A DNA stretch of 11,962 nucleotides from the NCBI GenBank assembly GCA_027030605.1, contig JALVEV010000108.1, positions 1 to 11,962 on the forward strand, in the 5' to 3' direction. Under the pieces are notes generated by a model that searched no databases, was not told where the DNA came from, and worked only from the letters and a program-made list of their open reading frames with translations. This stretch comes from Campylobacteraceae bacterium. Lineage in GTDB: Bacteria > Campylobacterota > Campylobacteria > Campylobacterales > Sulfurovaceae. Made by a program: the position numbers and the translations under genes. This document shows positions 5,813 to 11,962 of this stretch, piece after piece; positions within the stretch are counted from its first letter, which is position 1; each line of letters begins with the position of its first letter.

Positions 5813-7848
5813 GATTTGTTATTGTTATTACTGTATTTGTACTCTTTTGGATTTTATTGATTTCTCGTATTTATCAAATTAGTATTAAAACTAACTACTA
5901 CTACGACCATTTAGCAAAGATGAATATTGAACGAAAGTACTATATTAAACCTGTTAGGGGTGAGATTTTAGATAGAGAAGGAAAACTTTTAGCTGTTAAT
6001 GATATTGGTTTTTCAATTAAATTAAAAGCTCATCTCTCTCAACATACTAACGAAAAGATGGAGTCTACTAAGGAGTATATTAGTGAGCTATTCCCCGATA
6101 TCAATCAGACTCAATTAAGTCGAGCTATTGCACATACAAAAAATGAGTTTGGTAGAAGAATTTTACGAGTCGTTAAACGATTTCCAGATATTAATCAGAC
6201 AAAACTTTTTAAAGGTTATCTTACTGAAGAGCTTGAAAAAAATCTTAACATTATTATACAAGAGTTTCCTGATTTATCCAAAGAGAAGCTAACCTTAAAT
6301 TATATAAGTAAAGATTCTCCGTATAACCATCGGTTTATTCCTATTGTTGATTTTATTCCCTATAAAGGCATGATAGGCTCATATCCTAAATTAAGTATTA
6401 ATAAAGACCTTAAAATTGAATCGGAGACTAAACGAATGTATCCTGCTGGGGCATTAGCAACACATATTGTTGGGTATGTTGGTCGTTCAAATAAAAAAGA
6501 TAATGCAAAAGACCCTGTTGTTGCACGGGTTGGAGTACTTGGTAAATCAGGTCTTGAGAAACAATACAATAGTATCTTACAAGGTAAACTCGGATACAGA
6601 CTTGTACAAGTATCTGCAACAAATAAAGAGGTCGCACAGATAGAAGAGGTTGAACCAGTGGATAATCAAAACTTGGTTTTAAATATTGATTTACGACTAC
6701 AAAAACGGATTAATGACCTCTTTGAAGGGCAATCTGGTGTAGCTGTTGTTATGAATGTTAATGGTGATATTTTAGCTGCGGTCTCTTATCCTTCTTATGA
6801 CCCTAATCTATTTGTTGGAGGAATCTCTTCCAAAGATTGGCAAGAGTTAATTAATGATTTAAATCATCCTTTTACTAATAAAATTATTTCAGGACTCTAT
6901 CCTCCTGGGTCAACAATTAAGATGGGAATGGCACTCTCTTATTCAAAAGCTGGAACAGCTGTTAATCGTTCAGAGTTTTGTAAAGGGTATATTACTTTAG
7001 GAAAGAGTAAACATAAGTTTCGATGTTGGTCTCACTATGGGCATGGTCAAGTTGGATTACGTAAAGCAATTAGGGAGAGTTGTGATGTCTATTTTTATAA
7101 TAAGGCATTAGATACAGGTATTAACAATATGGCAAAATCTCTCAGAAAAATGGGCTTAGGTGTTAAAACGGGAGTTGATTTACCTCATGAAAAAGCAGGA
7201 GTTATTCCAGATAAAGCATGGAAGATGAGACGCTATAAACAGCCATGGTATAGAGGTGAAACTGTTATTTCAGCAATTGGGCAAGGATATAACTTAGTAA
7301 CACCATTACAGGTGGCAAGATATACAGCATTTTTAGCTACAGAGCATCTACCTACACCTCATTTTGTTCATGATATTGCAGGAAAAATAGTCAAACCAGA
7401 GTATAAAGAGTTTGAAGTTAACCATCAAGATTTAAATACGATTCGGATGGGTATGTATGATGTTTGTAACTCTCCACGTGGTACAGCAAGACGGGCAATG
7501 TCTCATCTTCCTATTGTTGTTGCAGGAAAGACAGGTACTTCTCAAGTTGTCTCGATTCCTCAAGGTGAAAAGAAGAGAATGAAAGAGTCTCAACTAGACT
7601 ACTATAGTCGTTCTCATGCATGGTTGACAACCTACGCTCCTTTTAAAGACCCAAAATATGTAGTAACTGTTTTAGTAGAGCATGGAGGACATGGAGGAAG
7701 TGCCTCTGGACCAATTGCTGCAGAGATTTATAGGTGGATGGCAAATGAGGGCTACTTTGGTAAAAAATTTAAAGGTAAAATACGATTGAGGAATCTTAAA
7801 AAAGAGAAAGAAGCAAAAAAGAAAAAAAAGGCTAAAAAACATGGATAA
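5809..7848 (+). CDS. mrdA: Penicillin-binding protein 2 (peptidoglycan transpeptidase MrdA)
   Basis: A 679-residue class B PBP, the elongasome transpeptidase that crosslinks side-wall peptidoglycan with RodA. The start is GTG at 5809, overlapping the previous stop; no in-frame ATG lies just upstream. Order: a membrane anchor (2-20), the non-catalytic pedestal with the conserved KPVRGEILDREGKLLA element (47-62), the RMYPAGALATHIVGYVGR region (209-226), then the transpeptidase domain. Catalytic motifs: SxxK is S368-T-I-K371, SxN-type is S424-C-D426, and KTGT is 574-577. C391, C406, H412 and C425 occupy the positions of the zinc ligands described in other PBP2 proteins. The pedestal carries an extra stretch with three FPD(I/L) repeats (95-164). 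The C-terminal 25 residues are strongly Lys-rich. Susceptibility to beta-lactams cannot be judged from sequence alone. Confidence 0.97.
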   Translation: MRFVIVITVFVLFWILLISRIYQISIKTNYYYDHLAKMNIERKYYIKPVRGEILDREGKLLAVNDIGFSIKLKAHLSQHTNEKMESTKEYISELFPDINQTQLSRAIAHTKNEFGRRILRVVKRFPDINQTKLFKGYLTEELEKNLNIIIQEFPDLSKEKLTLNYISKDSPYNHRFIPIVDFIPYKGMIGSYPKLSINKDLKIESETKRMYPAGALATHIVGYVGRSNKKDNAKDPVVARVGVLGKSGLEKQYNSILQGKLGYRLVQVSATNKEVAQIEEVEPVDNQNLVLNIDLRLQKRINDLFEGQSGVAVVMNVNGDILAAVSYPSYDPNLFVGGISSKDWQELINDLNHPFTNKIISGLYPPGSTIKMGMALSYSKAGTAVNRSEFCKGYITLGKSKHKFRCWSHYGHGQVGLRKAIRESCDVYFYNKALDTGINNMAKSLRKMGLGVKTGVDLPHEKAGVIPDKAWKMRRYKQPWYRGETVISAIGQGYNLVTPLQVARYTAFLATEHLPTPHFVHDIAGKIVKPEYKEFEVNHQDLNTIRMGMYDVCNSPRGTARRAMSHLPIVVAGKTGTSQVVSIPQGEKKRMKESQLDYYSRSHAWLTTYAPFKDPKYVVTVLVEHGGHGGSASGPIAAEIYRWMANEGYFGKKFKGKIRLRNLKKEKEAKKKKKAKKHG

Positions 7849-8233
7849 TACAATTTTATATATCATTGGTGCAATTGTAGGAGTTATATTCTTTTTAAAT
7901 ATTATAAAAATTTTTATTAATATCTTTACACGACCAAAAGTAAAAAAAGAGGAGCTTAACTCACTTCAAAAAGAGATTCGAGAAGAGGTTAATGAGATAG
8001 TTAAACCCAATTTAACTTCACTAGAGGGAATGTATGAAAAGAGTAATTCAGATGCCTCCTCTTTTTCAAGCTTTGTCTTTTCTGTTGTAAAAGATAAGTT
8101 TTCTAAATATTTAGAGAAAGATGAAGCATTAGTAGAGTCAGAAATCTGTAAATGTTGTAGTGATTATGAGGGTGCAGAGTGTAAAGAGAGTTTCTGTCTG
8201 GAGGGTTCTGGAATCTCTTGTCCTAATAGTTAA
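7841..8233 (+). CDS. Membrane-anchored protein with Cys-rich tail, unknown function
   Basis: A 130-residue protein I do not recognise. Residues 4-29 form one hydrophobic membrane anchor, followed by a basic KVKK stretch and a charged, probably helical region (35-100). The last 28 residues hold six cysteines: C103, C105, C106, C114, C119 and C127, in the arrangement CxCC-x7-C-x4-C-x7-C. The basic residues just after the anchor suggest the tail faces the cytoplasm, which would favour metal or iron-sulphur binding over disulphides; this is inference. The ATG lies 8 bases inside the end of mrdA, so translation is coupled to PBP2. Codon use resembles its neighbours. It is the last gene of the operon; I see no strong terminator after it. 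Confidence 0.75.
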   Translation: MDNTILYIIGAIVGVIFFLNIIKIFINIFTRPKVKKEELNSLQKEIREEVNEIVKPNLTSLEGMYEKSNSDASSFSSFVFSVVKDKFSKYLEKDEALVESEICKCCSDYEGAECKESFCLEGSGISCPNS

Positions 8234-8279
8234 CAGTATAAAGCTTAAACTTTTCAGACCGTTTTTATTCTAATTTAGC

Positions 8280-8313
8280 TAAAATCAGCCCCAAAATTAC
8301 AAGACGATTGGAG
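8280..8313 (+). promoter_or_regulatory. Promoter and ribosome site for ilvB operon
   Basis: In the 88-base gap before ilvB a TAAAAT -10 box (8280-8285, in GCTAAAAT) lies 36 bases before the ATG, with T-rich sequence upstream (8261-8275). A GGAG ribosome site at 8310-8313 is 8 bases from the first ATG (8322), favouring that start over the second ATG two codons later. The predicted leader of about 30 bases is too short for a leader-peptide attenuator, so control of this operon, if any, would be by other means. Confidence 0.5.
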
Positions 8314-8321
8314 CTGAATTC

Positions 8322-10034
8322 ATGAAGATGAGCGGTGCACAAATGGTTTGTGAAGCACTGATAGCCGAGGGTGTAAAAACCGTTTTTGGTTACCCTGGTG
8401 GTGCTATCATGAACGTATATGATGAAATATATAAACAAGATGGCTTTGAGCATATCTTAAATAGGCATGAACAAGCTGCTGTTCATGCAGCAGATGGTTA
8501 TGCACGAGCTAGTGGTGAGGTTGGTGTAGCTATGGTTACCTCTGGACCTGGTTTTACCAATGCTGTAACAGGTTTAGCAACTGCATATATGGATTCAATT
8601 CCAATGGTCGTTATCTCTGGGCAAGTGCCTCTGTCACTTATTGGTACAGATGGATTTCAAGAGATAGATGCTATTGGTATCTCTCGACCTTGTACAAAAC
8701 ATAACTTTTTAGTGCGTGAGTTGTCAGATTTACCACGTATTTTAAAAGAGGCTTTTCATATTGCTCGTTCTGGAAGACCAGGTCCAGTTTTAGTTGATAT
8801 TCCTAAAGATATAACTGCTGAAATAGGTGAGTTTGTTTATCCTGATTCGGTTAATATTCCTAGTTATAGTCCTACACTCAAGGGAAATAAAAGACAAATT
8901 GAAAAAGCGATAGAGGCTATTGTTAAAGCAAAAAAACCACTTATCTATATTGGTGGTGGAGCAGTTCTCTCTAATGCAAGTGATTTAATTCGTGAATTTG
9001 CAGAGATTACACAAATACCAGCTGTTGAGACTCTGATGGCACGAGGGGTAATGGGTGCAAAGAATCCTCTACTCTTAGGAATGCTTGGAATGCATGGTAA
9101 TTATGCTTCAAATATGGCAATGTCAGAGACAGACTTAATCATCTCTTTGGGTGCTAGATTTGATGACAGGGTAACGGGTAAACTCTCAGAGTTTGCAAAA
9201 TATGCAAAAGTTATTCATATTGATATAGACCCTGCAAACATTGGAAAACTAGTTAATGTTGATTATCCAATTGTTGGAGATGTAAGTGAAGTTCTTGAAA
9301 AGCTTATTTCTGGAATTAAAGGACAAGTAGATGCTGAAGCATATAATGACTGGAGAGAAGTTTTAGAACGTTATGATGCACTACATCCTCAAGCGTATGA
9401 AGATTCTGATGAAGTGATTAAACCACAATGGGTAATTGAGCGTATTGGTGAGTCTATTGGTGAAGAGGCTATTATTACTTCGGATGTTGGTCAACACCAA
9501 ATGTGGGCTGCTCAACACTATCCATTTGACAGACCAAGACAGTGGATTAACTCTGGTGGTTTAGGAACCATGGGATTTGGTTTCCCTGCTGCATTGGGAG
9601 CGAAAAAGGCTTTTCCTAATAAGAGAGTTATTAATATTACAGGTGATGGTTCTATTTTAATGAATATACAAGAGTTGGTAACAGCTGCTGAGTATAAGAT
9701 ACCTGTTATTAATATTATTTTAAATAACCACTTTTTAGGAATGGTTCGACAGTGGCAGACTTTTTTCTATGAAGAGCGTTACTCTGAGACAGATTTAAGC
9801 TTTCAGCCAAACTTTAAAGCACTTACAGAGGCTTGTGGTGGAGTTGGTTATGATGTTACGACCAAAGAGGAGTTTGATACAGCACTTAAAGATGCTATTG
9901 AACAAGATAAAGTAGCTATTATCAATGTTCAGGTTGCTCGTTTTGAAAATGTCTATCCAATGGTACCTGCAAATGGGGCTTTATATAATATGATGTTAGC
10001 TCCTAAACAAATAGAAGCAAAGGAGACAAAGTAA
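8322..10034 (+). CDS. ilvB: Acetolactate synthase large (catalytic) subunit
   Basis: A 570-residue thiamine-diphosphate enzyme that condenses pyruvate to acetolactate, or pyruvate with 2-oxobutyrate, in the first common step of valine, leucine and isoleucine synthesis. Three domains are evident: the pyrimidine-binding domain (about 1-165) with catalytic glutamate E50 in LNRHEQAAVHAADGYARA and the SGPGFTN loop, the central FAD-binding domain (190-330) with SLGARFDDRVTG, and the pyrophosphate domain (370-550) with the thiamine motif GDGS (441-444) ending in LNNHFLGMVRQWQ (467-479). W478 corresponds to the tryptophan that lines the herbicide channel in this family. The length and the following regulatory-subunit gene mark it as the anabolic enzyme rather than catabolic AlsS. 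Its stop overlaps the ilvH start in TAATG. Confidence 0.97.
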   Translation: MKMSGAQMVCEALIAEGVKTVFGYPGGAIMNVYDEIYKQDGFEHILNRHEQAAVHAADGYARASGEVGVAMVTSGPGFTNAVTGLATAYMDSIPMVVISGQVPLSLIGTDGFQEIDAIGISRPCTKHNFLVRELSDLPRILKEAFHIARSGRPGPVLVDIPKDITAEIGEFVYPDSVNIPSYSPTLKGNKRQIEKAIEAIVKAKKPLIYIGGGAVLSNASDLIREFAEITQIPAVETLMARGVMGAKNPLLLGMLGMHGNYASNMAMSETDLIISLGARFDDRVTGKLSEFAKYAKVIHIDIDPANIGKLVNVDYPIVGDVSEVLEKLISGIKGQVDAEAYNDWREVLERYDALHPQAYEDSDEVIKPQWVIERIGESIGEEAIITSDVGQHQMWAAQHYPFDRPRQWINSGGLGTMGFGFPAALGAKKAFPNKRVINITGDGSILMNIQELVTAAEYKIPVINIILNNHFLGMVRQWQTFFYEERYSETDLSFQPNFKALTEACGGVGYDVTTKEEFDTALKDAIEQDKVAIINVQVARFENVYPMVPANGALYNMMLAPKQIEAKETK

Positions 10035-10504
10035 TGAGTGCAGTAAGAAGAGTAATCTCCGTTTTAGTAGAAAATGAGAGTTCTGTACTTTCAAGAATCT
10101 CTGGACTTTTTGCTGGGCGTGGATACAATATTGAGACATTAACTGTTGCACCAATTCCTGACTCTAATCGTTCACATATAACCATTGCAACAAAGGGTGA
10201 TGCAAAGACCTTAGAGCAGATTACAAAGCAGTTACATAAGCTTATACCTGTCTATAAAGTTATTGAACATAATGAGATGGTTGAAAAGGAGATGGTGCTT
10301 ATTAAATTTCCTATTGAGCAGAATTTAGCTGATATTCAAGTTCTTTGTGGTGCTTATAATGGAGGTATTGTTAATGTTGGAGAAGAGATGATTATTGGTA
10401 TGGTTGCAGATGAGCCATGTCGCGTAAAACATTTTATAGAAGCATCAAAAAGATACAATCCAATGGAAGTTGTACGAGGTGGTGTTGTTGCCATTGAGAG
10501 ATAA
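10034..10504 (+). CDS. ilvH: Acetolactate synthase small (regulatory) subunit
   Basis: A 156-residue regulatory partner of the preceding catalytic subunit. Residues 5-78 form an ACT domain beginning RRVISVLVENESSVLSRISG and continuing with RGYNIETLTVAP, the classic IlvH/IlvN signature; the ACT dimer binds valine for feedback inhibition. Residues 82-155 are the C-terminal domain that activates the large subunit, ending with the EVVRGGVVAIER type of C-terminus. Length matches the short bacterial IlvH. It overlaps ilvB by one base and is followed after two bases by lpxD. Confidence 0.96.
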   Translation: MSAVRRVISVLVENESSVLSRISGLFAGRGYNIETLTVAPIPDSNRSHITIATKGDAKTLEQITKQLHKLIPVYKVIEHNEMVEKEMVLIKFPIEQNLADIQVLCGAYNGGIVNVGEEMIIGMVADEPCRVKHFIEASKRYNPMEVVRGGVVAIER

Positions 10505-10506
10505 TT

Positions 10507-11454
10507 ATGAAATTAACTCAACTATCTAAAGAGATTGGTCTTGAATTTTCAGGAGATGATGTAGAGATAAGAGGGCTTCATACACTAAATGAAGCAGACT
10601 CATCTCATCTCTCCTTTTTTAATGATAAGAAGTATCTTAAAGAGCTTCCCAAGACAAAAGCTGCAGCTGTTCTCATAGAGGAGCAGTATACTGAACTGTT
10701 ACCCGAAGGGGTAATTGCTCTAATAACCGATGAACCATATCTTAAGTTAGCTCTAGCTTCAAAACTTTTTGCCTATAAAATAGGTACTGAGTCAGGAGAG
10801 ATTACTCATGGTGAAAATTGTGATATAGACCCAAAAGCCTCTTTTGGAAAAGGTGTAGTATTGGGTGACAATGTAATCATTATGGCAGGAGCTTATATTG
10901 GAGACAATGTAGAAATTGGCTCAAATACACTTATCTACCCAAATGTAAGTATCTATCATCACTCTAAAATAGGTAAAAATTGTATTATACACTCTGGTGC
11001 AGTGATAGGTTCAGATGGTTATGGTTTTGCCCATACTAAAACAGGTGAGCATGTCAAAATTTATCAAAATGGTAATACTGTGTTAGAAGATGATGTAGAG
11101 ATAGGTGCTAACTCTACAATAGATAGAGCAGTATTTGGAACAACCTATATTAGAAAGGGTACTAAACTAGATAACCTTATTCAGATAGGGCATAACTGTG
11201 ATATTGGTGAGTACTCACTTATGGCAGGTCAATCAGGAATTGCAGGTTCAACGAAGACAGGTCGGAATTTAGTTGTAGGTGGACAATCAGCTATTAGTGG
11301 ACATTTAGAGCTTGGAGACTTTGTCAAGGTTGCAGCAAAGAGTGGAGTAACAAAACCACTTAAAGGTGGAAAAACCTATGCAGGTTTCCCTGCCATAGAG
11401 CATAGAGATTGGCTACGTCAGCAGGTTAAATTAGCCTCTTTGCTAAAGAGATAA
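10507..11454 (+). CDS. lpxD: UDP-3-O-(3-hydroxyacyl)glucosamine N-acyltransferase LpxD
   Basis: A 315-residue acyl-ACP-dependent transferase that adds the second 3-hydroxyacyl chain to the lipid A precursor. The N-terminal uridine-binding domain (1-97) has the family pattern around LNEADSSHLSFFNDKKYLKEL. Residues 105-285 are a left-handed parallel beta-helix of hexapeptide repeats (for example GDNVIIMAGAYIGDNVEIGS). The catalytic base is H229 in IQIGHNCDIG, matching E. coli His239; HSGAVIGSDGYGFA (162-175) is also characteristic. The C-terminal helix is short. It is somewhat shorter than the 341-residue E. coli protein but has no missing core element. LpxA is a related hexapeptide enzyme but lacks this N-terminal domain. 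It lies 2 bases after ilvH and is probably co-transcribed with ilvBH, away from other lipid A genes. Confidence 0.96.
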   Translation: MKLTQLSKEIGLEFSGDDVEIRGLHTLNEADSSHLSFFNDKKYLKELPKTKAAAVLIEEQYTELLPEGVIALITDEPYLKLALASKLFAYKIGTESGEITHGENCDIDPKASFGKGVVLGDNVIIMAGAYIGDNVEIGSNTLIYPNVSIYHHSKIGKNCIIHSGAVIGSDGYGFAHTKTGEHVKIYQNGNTVLEDDVEIGANSTIDRAVFGTTYIRKGTKLDNLIQIGHNCDIGEYSLMAGQSGIAGSTKTGRNLVVGGQSAISGHLELGDFVKVAAKSGVTKPLKGGKTYAGFPAIEHRDWLRQQVKLASLLKR

Positions 11455-11460
11455 ATTTTT
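11436..11460 (+). terminator. Candidate terminator at the end of lpxD
   Basis: CTCTTT (11436-11441) and AAAGAG (11445-11450) can pair around a GCT loop, followed by ATAAATTTTT with a run of five T. The stem overlaps the last codons of lpxD. It has only two G-C pairs and a tight loop, so it is a weak candidate, although its place between lpxD and the next promoter fits. Confidence 0.35.
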
Positions 11461-11483
11461 AAATTATGTAAAGATTCATAAAC

Positions 11484-11520
11484 TATAATTATGCTACAAC
11501 CATGGATTACTAAGAGGAAG
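11484..11520 (+). promoter_or_regulatory. Promoter -10 box and ribosome site for the TetR-type remnant
   Basis: TATAAT at 11484-11489 is a perfect -10 box preceded by AT-rich sequence. GAGGAAG at 11514-11520 is a good ribosome site, 7 bases before the TTG at 11528. Its strength and spacing decide that rare start codon: no in-frame ATG occurs until residue 41, which would remove most of the helix-turn-helix domain. Confidence 0.5.
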
Positions 11521-11527
11521 ATTTATA

Positions 11528-11731
11528 TTGAAAATATCAGAAAAAAAAGCACATAAAAGAGAATCTATCATACAAACAGCACTTCAACTCTTTGCTACAC
11601 AAGGGTTTCATAAGACAACCATACCTGATATTGCAAAAAAACTAAAGATGTCAGTAGGAAATCTCTATAACTACTTTGCATCTAAAGAGAAGATATATCA
11701 GATGATAGTAAAACAATGGTTAAGGTATTAG
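11528..11731 (+). pseudogene. Truncated TetR/AcrR-family regulator (DNA-binding domain only)
   Basis: A 67-codon frame starting at TTG. Residues 10-55 are a typical TetR N-terminal domain: RESIIQTALQLFATQGFHKTT (helix 1 and the Gly-Phe turn), then the helix-turn-helix TIPDIAKKLKMSVGNLYNYF and ASKEKIY. Family members are usually about 190-210 residues, with a ligand-binding and dimerising C-terminal domain; here the frame stops after KQWLRY. The sequence immediately beyond, in another frame, looks like a transposase, so the gene appears to have been cut by a mobile element that later decayed. Promoter and ribosome site remain intact, so a short HTH peptide could still be made. Without the dimerisation domain, normal operator binding is doubtful. 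Confidence 0.75.
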
Positions 11732-11814
11732 ATAACCTCAAAGGGAAGTTCAACCTTGATAAAGTAGTCATTGTAGCTGATAGAGGAGATAATGTAAAAG
11801 AAAATAAAAATTAA
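11701..11814 (+). mobile_element. Internal fragment of a DDE transposase (IS4/IS1634-like), decayed
   Basis: In the frame of 11701-11814 the translation reads DDSKTMVKVLDNL, then KGKFNLDKVVIVADRGDN, VKENKN and a stop (37 residues). The SKTM...L..LK..FNLDKVVIVADRG pattern resembles the region around the second catalytic Asp of IS4-superfamily (IS1634-like) transposases, where a (V)ADRG-N motif follows a DxKT(L/M) stretch. Nothing before or after it in this frame continues the enzyme, and no terminal inverted repeats are evident, so it is a relic, not a working element. It overlaps the last ten codons of the TetR remnant in another frame; the junction probably lies near 11690-11712. The family name comes from motif memory over a short stretch. 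Confidence 0.6.
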
Positions 11815-11860
11815 TTAGCAATATGCCACCAAAGTAGCAAAGTAAAAAAATATCTTACTG

Positions 11861-11885
11861 TATAATTCTTCTAAAAATCAAAGGA
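11861..11885 (+). promoter_or_regulatory. Promoter -10 box and ribosome site for the MoxR-type gene
   Basis: TATAAT at 11861-11866 lies 31 bases before the ATG at 11898, and AAAGGA at 11880-11885 is 12 bases before it. No -35 box is visible, consistent with the other promoters of the window. The 83 bases between the transposase scrap and this region hold no gene that I can see. Confidence 0.55.
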
Positions 11886-11897
11886 TTTATAATATCT

Positions 11898-11962
11898 ATG
11901 AATAAAATCAACGAAATAAAAGAAGAAGTAAAAAAGATTATAGTAGGACAAGAAGAGCTTGT
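11898..11962 (+). CDS. MoxR-type AAA+ ATPase, N-terminal fragment
   Basis: Only 21 complete codons are visible before the window ends: MNKINEIKEEVKKII followed by VGQEEL. The IxGQEEL element after a charged helix is the usual N-terminus of MoxR/RavA-type AAA+ ATPases, just before the helix that precedes Walker A. These act as chaperone-like ATPases, commonly next to DUF58 and VWA-domain protein genes, which should be sought downstream. The call rests on a very short segment; other AAA+ proteins share the VGQE motif, but usually in a different setting. It has its own promoter and ribosome site. Confidence 0.65.
   Translation, partial: MNKINEIKEEVKKIIVGQEEL

Noticed and set aside
6360..6637. 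Two minus-strand open frames of 69 codons within mrdA
   Set aside because: Both overlap each other and the conserved mrdA coding region in antisense; no domain or ribosome site is seen.
8234..8321. Possible attenuator or riboswitch before ilvB
   Set aside because: The predicted leader is only about 30 bases, there is no run of Leu/Ile/Val codons and no stable alternative hairpins are visible.
11815..11897. Remaining C-terminal part of the TetR gene or inverted-repeat end of the transposon
   Set aside because: All frames are broken by stops within a few codons and no repeat matching another part of the region was found by eye; only the promoter and ribosome site of the next gene are supported.
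1..11962. CRISPR arrays, tRNA or rRNA genes, defence or toxin systems
   Set aside because: No regularly spaced repeats, no cloverleaf-like or rRNA-like sequence and no matching protein domains were seen anywhere in the window.

Overview
The window is a compact, AT-rich stretch of bacterial chromosome. Gene content and order suggest a Gram-negative member of the Campylobacterota (Epsilonproteobacteria), plausibly a Sulfurovum- or Sulfurimonas-like marine chemolithotroph. Pointers are the lptA-engB-acetyltransferase-membrane protein-mrdA string, ilvB-ilvH followed by lpxD, TATAAT -10 boxes without a clear -35 box, and very tight gene packing with repeated TAATG stop/start overlaps. The genus is inferred from memory of such gene orders and not proven by the sequence.

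Layout. (1) Positions 1-1474, plus strand: the 3' end of a GspE/PilB-type secretion ATPase and a complete GspF/PilC-type platform protein, closed by a perfect hairpin at 1486-1509. (2) Positions 1516-3662, minus strand: a three-gene unit read in the order psd (phosphatidylserine decarboxylase), HAD phosphatase, DUF445 membrane protein. (3) Positions 3663-3797: a 135-base divergent promoter region with a perfect TATAAT on each strand. (4) Positions 3798-8233, plus strand: a six-gene envelope and cell-growth operon, lptA, engB, a GNAT acetyltransferase resembling short N-acetylglutamate synthases, an MreD-like membrane protein, mrdA (PBP2) and a membrane-anchored Cys-rich protein. Genes overlap or are at most 7 bases apart. 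(5) Positions 8322-11454: ilvB-ilvH-lpxD, joining branched-chain amino acid synthesis to lipid A synthesis. (6) Positions 11455-11962: a small scar region with a TetR-type regulator cut off after its DNA-binding domain, joined to an internal scrap of a DDE transposase, followed by the first codons of a MoxR-type AAA+ ATPase running off the window.

How the genes work together. Much of the window serves the cell envelope: Psd makes phosphatidylethanolamine, LptA carries LPS across the periplasm, LpxD acylates the lipid A precursor, and PBP2 with its MreD-like neighbour builds side-wall peptidoglycan. EngB (ribosome assembly) and the acetyltransferase (probably arginine synthesis) ride in the same transcript.

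Nearly everything is ordinary housekeeping sequence. I do not see a convincing new multi-gene system. The items most worth a second look are the Cys-rich protein coupled to mrdA, the repeated insert and Cys3His site in PBP2, and the TetR/transposase junction at the right end.
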